Part shown: in pieces, positions 8,708-16,933 of the stretch
Numbering within the stretch: position 1 is the stretch's first letter
Layout: each line of letters opens with the position of its first letter
Assembly (NCBI RefSeq): GCF_007750855.1
Contig: NZ_CP036291.1
Coordinates: forward strand, 1,488,001 to 1,552,000
Source: Pirellulimonas nuda
GTDB taxonomy: Bacteria > Planctomycetota > Planctomycetia > Pirellulales > Lacipirellulaceae
DNA length: 64,000 nucleotides
Direction of reading: 5' to 3'
Position numbers and translations under genes: made by a program
The notes under the pieces: generated by a model
Database searches by the model: none
Told to the model about the DNA's origin: nothing
What the model saw: the letters and a program-made list of their open reading frames with translations, nothing else

Positions 8708-10219
8708 ATGAGAACGCAACGAATCCCACTGTTTGTCCTGTCGGCCTTCGCACTGGCCTCAACGGCGCCCGCCCAGCAAACCTGGACGATCGACAGCCAA
8801 GAAGAGTGGCAGGCGAACGCGGCGGAGAGCGATTCGCTGGAGTTTGAGGGGGGCATGGCCTCTCCAACCGCAGAGCAGGCGACCTACCGCAGCAAGCTCA
8901 AGACGTTTCGCGAAAAGCGGTCGCCACAGTCCCTGGTGATCGACCAGTCGCCCGTGTGGGACAACTGGGCGCCCATCGCCAACATCGGCCCGGTGAACCT
9001 GGGAGACGCGCCGGTCTGTCTGAGCCTGGGGCCCGACAACTACTGGATGTTCGGCCGATATTCGCTCGGCGCCAGGAGGGCGCAGCAGGCCGGCAATGCG
9101 TTCGAGTCGGAGGAGGCCTCGCTCGGCGGGTTCGATACGCCGCTGCGGACGACGCGCTTCCCCAACCAGTACGACGCGCCGGGGGGGCTGCAGAAGCCGC
9201 TGGGGGGCTACCACGCCTGGCAGAGCCGCGACATGGTCAACTGGGTGCACCACGGGCCCATCACCGAGCGCGTGGGCAAGTGGATGACGACCGCGGAGTT
9301 TGCCGATGGGAAGGCCTACTTCTACTACGACTTCCCCAACGACCAGGACCCCCACCTGTACATCGACGAAGACCTGACGGACGGCAAGCCGGGCAAGAAC
9401 ATGGGGCTCGCCTTCAAGGACCCGACGCACGGCTCCGACTGTGGGTTCATCCGCTCGCTGGACGGCGCCTTCCACGTCATCATTGAAGACTGGAGCCCGA
9501 TCAACGCCAAGACGCACGCGTGGGACTCCCCGTTGGCGTCGCACGCGGTAAGCGCGGACGGGATCGGGGGCTTCACCATCCTCGCGCCGCCGGTGGACGA
9601 GCGGACCTCCCCCACCGGCAAGACCGGGACCTATACTCACCCGCACTGGGCGGTGGAAGACCCCAAGAACTACCCCACCAACGTCGCCGAATACGAGATC
9701 CACGAGCCGGAGCAGAACGCCTACGGAGACTGGGCGGCGATCGCGATCGGCGGGCGGTACTACCTGTTCTGCGATTTCGACCCGGCCCAGGGCCAGCACA
9801 TGAGCGTGGGGCGTTTCACCGCCGCGGGGATCGATGAGCCCTTCGAGTGGTGCGGCCAACTTGGCCAGGGGCACCCCGACCCCGACGTGATGTTCGCCGA
9901 GGGGCGGTTCTACCTGGCCACGCAGCAGAAGCAAGACTTTGTGAGCCCGGGGCCGTGGGTCGAGCGGGTCGAGGCGCGGGCCGGCGTCGACACCGACAAC
10001 GACGGATCGATCGACGAGTGGACCGACTGGCGGCCCGTGAAAGAGGGCTACGACTACACCCCCGGCTTCGCCAAGCAGGTGGCCAAGACGCCGGCCCGCT
10101 TAGACCTGACCGGCCTGCCTGCCGGCCACGGCTTCGCCTTCGAGGTCCGGCTCACCGACACGACGCAGAACGCATCCAAGCCGATCCTCGACAAGGTCAC
10201 CCTTTCCTTCACCGAATAG
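8708..10219 (+). CDS. Secreted five-bladed beta-propeller glycoside hydrolase-like protein (GH43/GH117-like)
   Basis: The signal peptide ends at about residue 22 (STAPAQQ). The body has the repeating strand-turn pattern and acidic/aromatic blades of the GH32/43/62/68/117 beta-propeller clans: GDAPVCLSLGPDNYWMFGRY, WQSRDMVNWVHHGPI, GKAYFYYDFPNDQDP, GRYYLFCDFDP, HPDPDVMFAEGRFYLATQ. SRDMVNW is the kind of 'action in the window of time' motif seen in GH43-like proteins. I cannot assign the catalytic acids or the exact family. ATG is preceded by GGAACGGAAGA. As last gene of the cluster it probably trims the oligosaccharides released with the sulfatase and fucosidase. It could also be an inactive propeller that only binds sugar. 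Confidence 0.8.
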   Translation: MRTQRIPLFVLSAFALASTAPAQQTWTIDSQEEWQANAAESDSLEFEGGMASPTAEQATYRSKLKTFREKRSPQSLVIDQSPVWDNWAPIANIGPVNLGDAPVCLSLGPDNYWMFGRYSLGARRAQQAGNAFESEEASLGGFDTPLRTTRFPNQYDAPGGLQKPLGGYHAWQSRDMVNWVHHGPITERVGKWMTTAEFADGKAYFYYDFPNDQDPHLYIDEDLTDGKPGKNMGLAFKDPTHGSDCGFIRSLDGAFHVIIEDWSPINAKTHAWDSPLASHAVSADGIGGFTILAPPVDERTSPTGKTGTYTHPHWAVEDPKNYPTNVAEYEIHEPEQNAYGDWAAIAIGGRYYLFCDFDPAQGQHMSVGRFTAAGIDEPFEWCGQLGQGHPDPDVMFAEGRFYLATQQKQDFVSPGPWVERVEARAGVDTDNDGSIDEWTDWRPVKEGYDYTPGFAKQVAKTPARLDLTGLPAGHGFAFEVRLTDTTQNASKPILDKVTLSFTE

Positions 10220-10844
10220 GCAGGCCTGCGCCCCAGTCGCTGGGCCGCTCGCCTGTCGGCCGGGGCCCAGAATCGCCGAGTTCTGCCTCGCAAATAGCCA
10301 CCCCATCTCCGACAATGCACGCCGGTCTCGCCGCCCCGCACCCTTGCGGTAGCGGGGGGCCTGCGCGCCGGCCGCGTCCCGAGGCGGGGCAGGGGAGGGT
10401 GCGGGGTTTTGTCCCGCAGGTGTCCGATCGGGGCCGCGGGTGTCCGCCCGAGAAGGGGTTTGTCCCACCCCGGTGGGGGGGCGCCCGGGTCCGCCGTCGT
10501 CGTAAGTCGTTACGCGTAGCGGCCGGGTCGGGGTTTTGTCCGAAAAGCACGCGGCCGATGGCGGGACAAAAGGACAAAACTAAGAACAGCGCTTTCGCGC
10601 CGGTCCGTAGTCATCCAAGCACCTGAAGGCCCGCGGTCGGCCGAGAGACGACGGGGGCAAGCAGACGCAGCACTGATGGCCGTCAAGGCAAAGCGATTGG
10701 GTCAGCCGCGAGAGAAAGGCCAAGAGAGATAGGCCAAGAGGGTTCGTCAGAGACCGGCGACCGTGCGAACCCCATCGCCAGCGACGATAGGATTGGCCGG
10801 TCGAACTTTCCCGAGAACGAAACCGAAACAGCACTTGGGCCGAG
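10220..10844. other. Intergenic region after the glycan cluster, ending at the integration site
   Basis: No gene is supported; both strands give only Arg/Gly/Pro-rich open frames typical of high-GC noncoding DNA. It carries the TTTTGTCC-type motif cluster listed separately. By the orientation of the tRNA fragment, this is the old chromosomal DNA that lay downstream of the tRNA-Val gene before the element integrated. Confidence 0.5.
10401..10580. repeat. Cluster of TTTTGTCC / GGACAAAA motifs, with hairpins
   Basis: Five related short motifs lie within 180 bp: GGGGTTTTGTCCC (10403-10415), GGGGTTTGTCCC (10455-10466), GTTTTGTCC (10533-10541), GGGACAAAA (10563-10571) and GGACAAAAC (10572-10580). 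The first sits in a hairpin, GCGGG-GTTTTGT-CCCGC. The third and fifth form a perfect 9-bp inverted repeat around a 30-nt loop. Possible roles are protein-binding sites, a terminator-like structure, or remains of a short repeat. Nothing in the sequence decides between them. Confidence 0.5.
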
Positions 10845-10891
10845 TGGGCGGCAGAGGACTCGAACCTCTGACCTCCGCGGTGTGAACGCGA
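10845..10891 (-). tRNA. tRNA-Val(CAC) 3' fragment: attachment-site copy (partial)
   Basis: Read on the minus strand this is the 3' 47 nt of a tRNA. The anticodon arm is TCGCG-TTCACAC-CGCGG (anticodon CAC, Val). A five-nt variable loop follows, then a T arm AGAGG-TTCGAGT-CCTCT, acceptor strand GCCGCCC and discriminator A, with no encoded CCA. The D arm and 5' acceptor half are absent: upstream sequence (AT-rich, with runs of A/T) cannot fold into them. Such 3' halves are left when an integrase recombines into the end of a tRNA gene. The integrase starts about 110 bp away, and the element would extend to higher coordinates, with the intact tRNA at its far end. No such tRNA is in the window. Confidence 0.8.
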
Positions 10892-10935
10892 AGGACGAAT
10901 CGCAAAAAGACTTAAAACAAAGGGTTGAACGACCG

Positions 10936-10997
10936 TCGGTGATACAATATATTACACCAACCGCCACACGAATTGTATCACCGAGTGTATCACCGAG
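10936..10997. promoter_or_regulatory. Inverted and tandem TGTATCACCGAG repeats upstream of the integrase gene
   Basis: The 12-mer TGTATCACCGAG occurs twice in perfect tandem (10974-10985 and 10986-10997), ending 2 nt before the integrase ATG. An inverted copy, TCGGTGATACAAT (10936-10948), pairs with ATTGTATCACCGA (10972-10984) as a 13-bp inverted repeat. The AT-rich spacer includes ATACAATATATTA, a possible -10 region. Placement between the att copy and the integrase start fits an operator for self-regulation or integrase arm-type binding sites. Both readings are inference. Confidence 0.6.
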
Positions 10998-10999
10998 CC

Positions 11000-12670
11000 A
11001 TGGCTTCGTCCGCGAGGAAGCTCAAGCTGACCTGGCTGCCCGGCGCCCAAGGGAGGGCCGGTCGCTGGAGGAAGGTCTACCGGGGCAAAACTTTTCGAGC
11101 CCCTGGCGGCGCCGGTCAGAGCGACCGAGACGCCTATCAAGCGGCCCTTAAGGCGTTTGACGCTTGGCAAATCACGGTGGATGCGGAGCTCGACGGCCCC
11201 GTCGACAAGCAGTACGTGGACGAGATCGCCAATTGGGAACGGGTCCTTGAGATCGCCAACCAGAACGAAGAAGAGGGCACGGCCGAGGTCGCGGCCAAGC
11301 GGGCTGCCGATCTGCGTGCCATGAGCACCAAACGGCCGCCCGTCCCATTCGATAAACGCTTCTCGTTGGCGGCTTACTTTACTGCAGAAGTCCGTGAGCC
11401 CAAGGCCGTGGTTTCCGGGCTGCTCAACGAGGAGACGATCCGCGACATGCGGTCTGCCTTCATCAAAGAGTTCTACCAGCAGCAAGGGCTCGAAGTTCCC
11501 GAGCGGATCGATCTGCCCCGCACGCCGGCACGGCCCGATGCGAGCGCCCAGCCCTGGCACACCCCCAACGGGGTGAGTGAGGAGTGGCTGCCCGACCCTG
11601 ATAATTTTTATTCCGTCGAAGAGGCCGTCTGGAAAGACCGCCTCGACCGCGAAGGGCCCAAGGTCGAGACTGATCAGACGCTGGAGTCCTACGTCGACAG
11701 GTTTGTGGCGGACAAGCAAGGTGATGCCGCCGCCGGCGCCCTCACCCCGGGGAGAGTCCACACGGTTTCCAAGCACCTCGAAACCTTTCGAGAGCACACG
11801 GGGGGCAGCAAGCCGGCCAGCGGGCTTACCGGCGCCGACCTGAGCAGTTTTCGGACGATGCTGCTGGAGAAGGTTGCTTCCAAGGAGATGTCCGAGGCGA
11901 CCGCCAACAACAAGCTGACGACCGCCAAGAGCTTCGTGAAGTGGCTGTGGCAGAACGACGTGTTGGCCGAGCTCCCGCGGCTGCTGGACGGCAAGTCCAA
12001 GGGCCTAGCGATCAAGGTGAACCCACCCTCACGGATCGTGACCTTCCACCTGGACGAGATCAAGAAGCTCTTTGACGCCGCCCCGGAGCGGCTCAAGCTC
12101 TACATGCTGGTGACGCTCAACACGTCCATGACCCAAACCGACATGTCCGACCTGAACTGGTCAGAGTTCGACATTGAGGCGGGCCGGATCTGCCGGCAGC
12201 GGTCCAAGACGCGGGACCATCACGATGTCCCGCGCGTAAGCTACCCACTTTGGCCAGAGACGCTTGAGTTGCTGAAGAAGTACGCGGGAGATCCCGCGGG
12301 AGAGCGGGTGCTGCTCAATCGCGGAGGGAAACCGTTGGTTCAGGTGACGCTGGAGTCCGATGGCCGGATCAAGAAGTCCGACGCGGTCCGCAGTGCGTTC
12401 TCGAGAGCGGCCAAGGCGGCTGATCTCGACAAGGGCAAGTCCTTCAAGAACCTCAAGAAGACGTCGGCGACACTGCTCTACGACCACCCCCAGTACAATG
12501 GAGTGAAGGACCACTTCCTTGGACACGCACCGCAGTCGATGGCCCAGAAGCACTACGCGGCGCCCCCACAGGCGTTGTTCGACCAGGCCATCGCGTGGCT
12601 TGGCGAGCACTATCGGCAGGCGGGGTGCTTCGCTGAGGCCTCGGAAGCAGAGGAAGCCGGCGACAAGTAA
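11000..12670 (+). CDS. Tyrosine recombinase/integrase of the tRNA-Val element
   Basis: A 556-residue site-specific recombinase. The ATG giving MASSARKLKL is preferred over an in-frame TTG nine codons upstream, because the tandem repeats lie between. The first 220 residues are a charged arm-binding/linker region. A core-binding SAM-like domain follows (LESYVDRFVADK ... LTPGRVHTVSKHLETF), then a C-terminal catalytic domain with WSEFDIEAGRICRQRSKT and LGHAPQSMAQKHYA, which supplies the His and the Tyr nucleophile. The box I Arg position reads NTSMTQTDMSDL with no Arg, and the box II HxxR-like segment reads LKKTSATLL. A similar loss of canonical residues is, to my knowledge, seen in planctomycete integrases, so it may still work. 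It lies next to the tRNA fragment it presumably created. Confidence 0.88.
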   Translation: MASSARKLKLTWLPGAQGRAGRWRKVYRGKTFRAPGGAGQSDRDAYQAALKAFDAWQITVDAELDGPVDKQYVDEIANWERVLEIANQNEEEGTAEVAAKRAADLRAMSTKRPPVPFDKRFSLAAYFTAEVREPKAVVSGLLNEETIRDMRSAFIKEFYQQQGLEVPERIDLPRTPARPDASAQPWHTPNGVSEEWLPDPDNFYSVEEAVWKDRLDREGPKVETDQTLESYVDRFVADKQGDAAAGALTPGRVHTVSKHLETFREHTGGSKPASGLTGADLSSFRTMLLEKVASKEMSEATANNKLTTAKSFVKWLWQNDVLAELPRLLDGKSKGLAIKVNPPSRIVTFHLDEIKKLFDAAPERLKLYMLVTLNTSMTQTDMSDLNWSEFDIEAGRICRQRSKTRDHHDVPRVSYPLWPETLELLKKYAGDPAGERVLLNRGGKPLVQVTLESDGRIKKSDAVRSAFSRAAKAADLDKGKSFKNLKKTSATLLYDHPQYNGVKDHFLGHAPQSMAQKHYAAPPQALFDQAIAWLGEHYRQAGCFAEASEAEEAGDK

Positions 12671-12688
12671 TCAGCTGGGGAGTATCAG

Positions 12689-13135
12689 ATGACCGAACCT
12701 GCGTCGAGCCGACCGGACGAAGTGACGAAGCCTTCAGGCCCGCAGAAGACTGCAGCGATTGAACTCGGCAGACGAGTCAACCGCATTCGGTTTCACTTGG
12801 ATCAATATGCGTTGATCGATGACGCTGTCGTCGAGGACGCGCCGGCCGCTGTCCTCTCAAGCAGGCCATATGCCGATGATCACTATTGTGCCGCCCTCGA
12901 ACTGATCAGCCGCATTTCTAACGATCTACCCAGCGGACTTATCAGCCCGCAGACGAGGCGGTTCCTCGATTTGGTGAGCAAGGTGTACGCTCTCGTCGAG
13001 CGGAACCGCCGCGGCGAATTTTTCTACGAGAGCACGCTTCCCGAACTCCGTGATCAACGCGCAGAACTAAATATCATGGAGGATCAGGGCGCCTCAAACG
13101 AATGCGTTCGTGAGGCAGAAATTGGCGTATTTTGA
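12689..13135 (+). CDS. Hypothetical protein downstream of integrase
   Basis: Not recognised. The 148-residue, soluble, helix-rich protein begins MTEPASSRPDEV, 18 nt after the integrase stop, and ends 3 nt before the next gene's start, so the three genes form one transcription unit. Recognisable blocks: an Arg/Gln helix (LGRRVNRIRFHLDQYALIDDAV), which could bind DNA, and an amphipathic segment (TRRFLDLVSKVYALVERN). GGGGAGTATCAG precedes the ATG. An excisionase or directionality role is plausible by position only. Codon use is visibly less G/C-biased than in the glycan cluster. Confidence 0.7.
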   Translation: MTEPASSRPDEVTKPSGPQKTAAIELGRRVNRIRFHLDQYALIDDAVVEDAPAAVLSSRPYADDHYCAALELISRISNDLPSGLISPQTRRFLDLVSKVYALVERNRRGEFFYESTLPELRDQRAELNIMEDQGASNECVREAEIGVF

Positions 13136-13138
13136 AAT

Positions 13139-14380
13139 GTGCTCGCTACGTGGAGCCGCCCGGCGACTGATTTGCTCACTCAGGCGGCCCTCGAATTCTC
13201 CCACACCTACCTCATCCCATGGTTCGAGCTCGGGCGCGCGCTAGACCAAGGTCTTTGCCCTGAAGACGCTTGGAAACTCTCTGCCGCATACTGGAGCGAG
13301 CCTCGGGTACGGGTAGCACAGTGCTTATGTCGCTTTGGACCTCAGATACCATCCGAAAGAGACGCCGCCACCGTTGAGGCCACGTCGATCTGCAACGATC
13401 CGTTGACAGAGAGGGCAGGACCCCCCCACCACGAAGCTGGCGAGTCTCCGCGTAATCTTGTCGATGGGGAGGATCGATGCCCCCAGTGTTCGTCTAATGC
13501 ATACTCGCGTCGACGGGATGTCGCATCAATGTGGCGGGCCGCTTGTCAGTCGACCCGCCCTCGGATCGTATACGAGGCCGCGGACAGGAGAGGGGAGTGG
13601 GGCGACGAGCAGGATGGGATTGGGGTAGTAGAATCAGACCCCGAGGCCTCGCATCTCTGCGCAGGACGTCTGCTCGCACCGTTGGGTGTCACGCAAGTCT
13701 TGGCCTTCGCTAGCCGCAGGCCGGGCGATCTTTTGCCCCACCCGCTTTGGGGAAGCCGGCTGAAGCTTGCTGCAATAGAGGCCGGTTGCGTTGAGCTGAC
13801 TCCCGGCGGAGAGCTCTCAAGGATCCTTTACGTCGATGACCAAGACCGCGGACTTTGGATCAAGGAGATGCTTGGATTGCCTGACCGACTCTATCGGCTT
13901 CTTGACTGCAATGCCGTCGGCGCAGGCCCGCCCACTTGCCCCGAAAATCTGCATGAAACGCATGGTGACGCGCTGGTTCAACGTGAAGCCGCTCCGCATG
14001 GTGTCGAGGAAGGTCGCCTAGCGGCCAACAATAGCGATCAGCAGGGCGACGACCCAAGACTTGTTGTGGACCTCGCTGCTCGCAAAGTTACGTTTGACGG
14101 CAAACCATACACAGGCCTAAAAGTCAGCGTTGCGGCGACGTTCCACCGGGTTGCTGAATGGTTCGATTCGAAGGAGCAACGTCGTATCACGACGACATCT
14201 ATGCGTACTCGCTACCCGGATGAATTTGGGAGGCATACTCAATGGAAGGACATCTACGCGAACACCCCTGAGGAACTCCAGTTCATCTTGAAAGATCGCG
14301 GCGAACCTTGCGGCAAGCGTCACGGCGGCGGACATGGCTCCGGCCTAAGGCCGGTTCTGGACCGTCCGCCGGCGGAGTGA
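13139..14380 (+). CDS. Hypothetical protein, 413 aa, in the integrase operon
   Basis: Not recognised. The GTG start lies 3 nt after the previous stop, suggesting translational coupling. The middle is low in similarity to anything I know, with a CPQC pair (about residue 114) that could bind metal with other cysteines. The last 110 residues look ordered: LVVDLAARKVTFDGKPYTGL followed by VAATFHRVAEWFDS and RTRYPDEFGRHTQWKDIY. This resembles a winged-helix or domain-of-regulator pattern (beta hairpin ending in 'fdGkpy', then helices). The tail is Gly/His-rich. Base composition is less GC-biased than the flanks, in line with transfer. Confidence 0.6.
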   Translation: MLATWSRPATDLLTQAALEFSHTYLIPWFELGRALDQGLCPEDAWKLSAAYWSEPRVRVAQCLCRFGPQIPSERDAATVEATSICNDPLTERAGPPHHEAGESPRNLVDGEDRCPQCSSNAYSRRRDVASMWRAACQSTRPRIVYEAADRRGEWGDEQDGIGVVESDPEASHLCAGRLLAPLGVTQVLAFASRRPGDLLPHPLWGSRLKLAAIEAGCVELTPGGELSRILYVDDQDRGLWIKEMLGLPDRLYRLLDCNAVGAGPPTCPENLHETHGDALVQREAAPHGVEEGRLAANNSDQQGDDPRLVVDLAARKVTFDGKPYTGLKVSVAATFHRVAEWFDSKEQRRITTTSMRTRYPDEFGRHTQWKDIYANTPEELQFILKDRGEPCGKRHGGGHGSGLRPVLDRPPAE

Positions 14381-15563
14381 GGCGTCCAAGCAGCAGCACC
14401 ACGCGAAGCCGGCTTAGTTGAAGTAGCGTACTAACGGGAGAATTCTCTGGCTTTGCGCGCGTGCCCTCCGCCGACCATCTGTGTCCGCCGCCCTGCGTCA
14501 CTCGCACAACTTGGGCGCTCCGCGTCGGGGTGGCCGAAGACTCTGCGCACCCCGCCGCTGCGGCGGCAGGTTTAGCCGCCGAGACAGTCGTTGCCAGCTT
14601 GACTATCGGACGGCTGCATTGACGCCACCGACGGTATGCTGCCGGTACTCCTTTCGTAGTTGCGTCGCTCGCTAACCCGGCCAACCTCTGGCCGAGGTGG
14701 CGCTTCCGCGCACTCGGGTTGGCCGGACAGATTCGCGGCGTGTCGACTGGCCGCGCGATCACGCTGCAACGCCACCTAAACACCGTCAACTTGCGCGTCA
14801 TCAGAACGCGTCCTAGGAAGCGATGTCTGATTGGACTTCCGAGGCCGTCACCAGGGCGGCGGCGCGCCGCGACGAACGCTCCGTTGGCCGCCTACAAAGT
14901 GGCGATCGCCGCACGCTCGTTCGTCACGCTGTTGCGCTGACTTTCCGGAACGGCGCTTCCCCGTCGCCTATATTCTACGCCGCTCGGCCCAGAGACACCG
15001 GCCAAAGCAATAGCGCGAGGCATTGTATTGAACCTCTGCGTCGCTGAGGTCAGCCATCACAACTTGGTCACTGTGTCGGCCGTTCGCGAATTTACTCGGT
15101 CGACAAACCCCTGCGACCCAGCGGCCGGCCGACGCTGATCAGACCACACCCTGCTCCCTCAGGGGCTCTGGCAGCGCAACCCAGTCAAGTGCGCAAAGGC
15201 CATTCCGCTCCTCAGCACCCTACAAAACCTTCAAGCAACTCGACGCCCTTCAATCCGCCCTTCAAACCCCCCACAAAATCCGCCAAAAAGGGCCCCTCCA
15301 GTTCCTTCATCTTCCTTAGGCCAACACACCCAATCTGAATTGCAGCCGCGCGGTTCGATGGTAGAAACAGGGCAGCGACGTCATCGGTCGTGATCAACGA
15401 AAGCCGAAGAGGTAGTGATGCAAGCGAACCTTGACTTCAGCACGCAGGAACCCTGCCATTCGCGTTGGCCGACACGTTACGACTAGCGAAAAGTTGACGC
15501 CGCCCGGCTGGCAGGCCGGACGGCGCCGATTCTGCCACGAAGTCCCCCCATCAAGAGGAACCC
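14381..15563. other. Long region without a supported gene inside the element
   Basis: About 1.2 kb with no convincing coding frame: open frames are short, overlap on opposite strands and lack ribosome binding sites. One minus-strand frame (15397-15212, TTG start) reads MITTDDVAALFLPSN and ends in repeated GGLKGG/GVELLEG. It has no upstream Shine-Dalgarno sequence and I do not call it. In its middle the plus strand is C/A-rich (about 15230-15310: repeated CCCTTCAA-type units). This stretch could hold the element's origin or regulatory RNA, but I see no direct sign. Confidence 0.4.
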
Positions 15564-16271
15564 ATGACGAGTAACAGTCTAGCATCCGAGGGCCCCCCGC
15601 GCAACAAGGCCAATGGCCCCGGCGCGCCTTCGGAGCAGGAACTGGGTGACGATTCGACCCGTCCCTTGTGCGCCGGCGTCGTCGGAGGCATTGGCGCCTG
15701 CTCCGCGACAGCACCGCCGGGTTGCGGCGACGAGGACGACCTCCTCAGCGATCCAAAAACAAAGGCCATCATCCGCCGCGTTTCTCAGAAGCTCGCGAGC
15801 TCGCACCCCAGCCTAAGGGCAGAGAAAGAGGATTTTGAGCAAGACTTGTATCTCAAGCTCTGGAGCTCTGCAGAACGCCGCGGATCCGGAGAAGGGGGTC
15901 GCTACGCGTTCGTCAAGACCGTGGCGCAGCGCCTCGCTTTGAACATCCGCCGCGATCGCTTCGCGGCGAAGCGGGATTGCCGCCGCCAGCAGCCACTCGA
16001 TCTTGATCTCTCAGCGAGTTCCGAGGCGTTGGCGACAGAGGAGGATCCGGGGCTCTACCCCGATGATCTCGCGAAGCTGCGGGCGGGGCTGGAGGCAGCC
16101 GCCAAAGGGCTGAGTGATAAGCAGCAGGAGTACGTGCGCTTGATCCAAGACGGTCAAACGCGCGCCGCCGCGGCCCGGAAACTTGGTGTGCCTCACTCCA
16201 CCGCCGAAGGCTGGTGGCGCCGGTTCTACTGGCTGTGCGAGGAGGAAGGTCTAGGTCAACTCTTGGATTAG
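15564..16271 (+). CDS. Sigma-70-family-like protein carried by the element
   Basis: A 235-residue protein starting at an ATG 10 nt after an AGAGGA box. The first 70 residues are Gly/Pro/Ser-rich and probably disordered. Region 2-like sequence follows: RAEKEDFEQDLYLKLW, then GRYAFVKTVAQRLALNIRR (helix that binds core and -10). The C-terminus has a region 4-like helix-turn-helix: LSDKQQEYVRLIQDG, then RAAAARKLGVPHSTAEGWW. The spacing fits ECF-type sigma factors or phage-encoded sigma-like regulators. It sits upstream of the replication module after a long gap and probably switches on element promoters. It has no anti-sigma neighbour. An alternative is a sigma-like regulator that does not bind core polymerase. 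Confidence 0.75.
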   Translation: MTSNSLASEGPPRNKANGPGAPSEQELGDDSTRPLCAGVVGGIGACSATAPPGCGDEDDLLSDPKTKAIIRRVSQKLASSHPSLRAEKEDFEQDLYLKLWSSAERRGSGEGGRYAFVKTVAQRLALNIRRDRFAAKRDCRRQQPLDLDLSASSEALATEEDPGLYPDDLAKLRAGLEAAAKGLSDKQQEYVRLIQDGQTRAAAARKLGVPHSTAEGWWRRFYWLCEEEGLGQLLD

Positions 16272-16933
16272 CCGCCGGCGCTCTGCTGAGAGTTGGTGTC
16301 TTAGATAGTAGCGACACGCGACACTACCTGTCGCAGAGTGGGTTGGCCACTCACCTCGTTTGGTCAACGCCAACGTGAAGTTGAAGTAGAGGCCCAAATC
16401 TGCGGAGGCGTGCAGGGATGCCACTCCGCTAATTTGGGCTGGCGACAGTAGCCGCTAAATCGAACAGAGACCACGGCCTGGCTGTCGTAGAGCGGGATCG
16501 AAGAGCTCCGCCCTACTGACCCGCCGCACCCCGAACACCCGAGCCAATCGAGCGTGACGCGCAGCCTCCGAACGCCCGCCGCGAAGACGGGCGGCGTATC
16601 AGGCGCCGGTCGCGCACGCGGAGTGGGTGGTCCCGGACCCAGCCGCTCGCTACAAGACTCGCCGCACGTCCCGCCGGCAGTGGTGCTCTGCGGGACTGAA
16701 CTGTGACGTTTTAGGCGCCGTCGCTCCGCGTTGGAGCTGCTGCGCCAACTCTAGGTCGTCGGCTTCGGCAGAACGCTGAGCATCGCTCCTGAGTGAGCGT
16801 CGACGACACCCCGGTGGCTCCGCGAAGGACGTGTGTGCGTCCGTCGCTCGGCCGCCGGTGCGTAGCTAGGGCAGCCCCATTGCTCGTGCGAGCTGCTGCC
16901 CCGTCAACCTCGTTTCCCTTAGGAGTAGTCAAA
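16272..16933. other. Intergenic region upstream of the replication module
   Basis: No gene is supported over about 660 bp. The last 14 bases hold AGGAG (16920-16924), the ribosome binding site of the DUF669 gene. The position between the sigma-like gene and the replication genes makes it the best place for element-specific promoters or an origin, but no repeat array or AT-rich unwinding region is obvious. Confidence 0.4.

Noticed and set aside
15212..15397. Possible 61-residue minus-strand protein (MITTDDVAALF...)
   Set aside because: TTG start without Shine-Dalgarno sequence; the repetitive end (GGLKGGLKG) mirrors low-complexity DNA; no homologue known to me.
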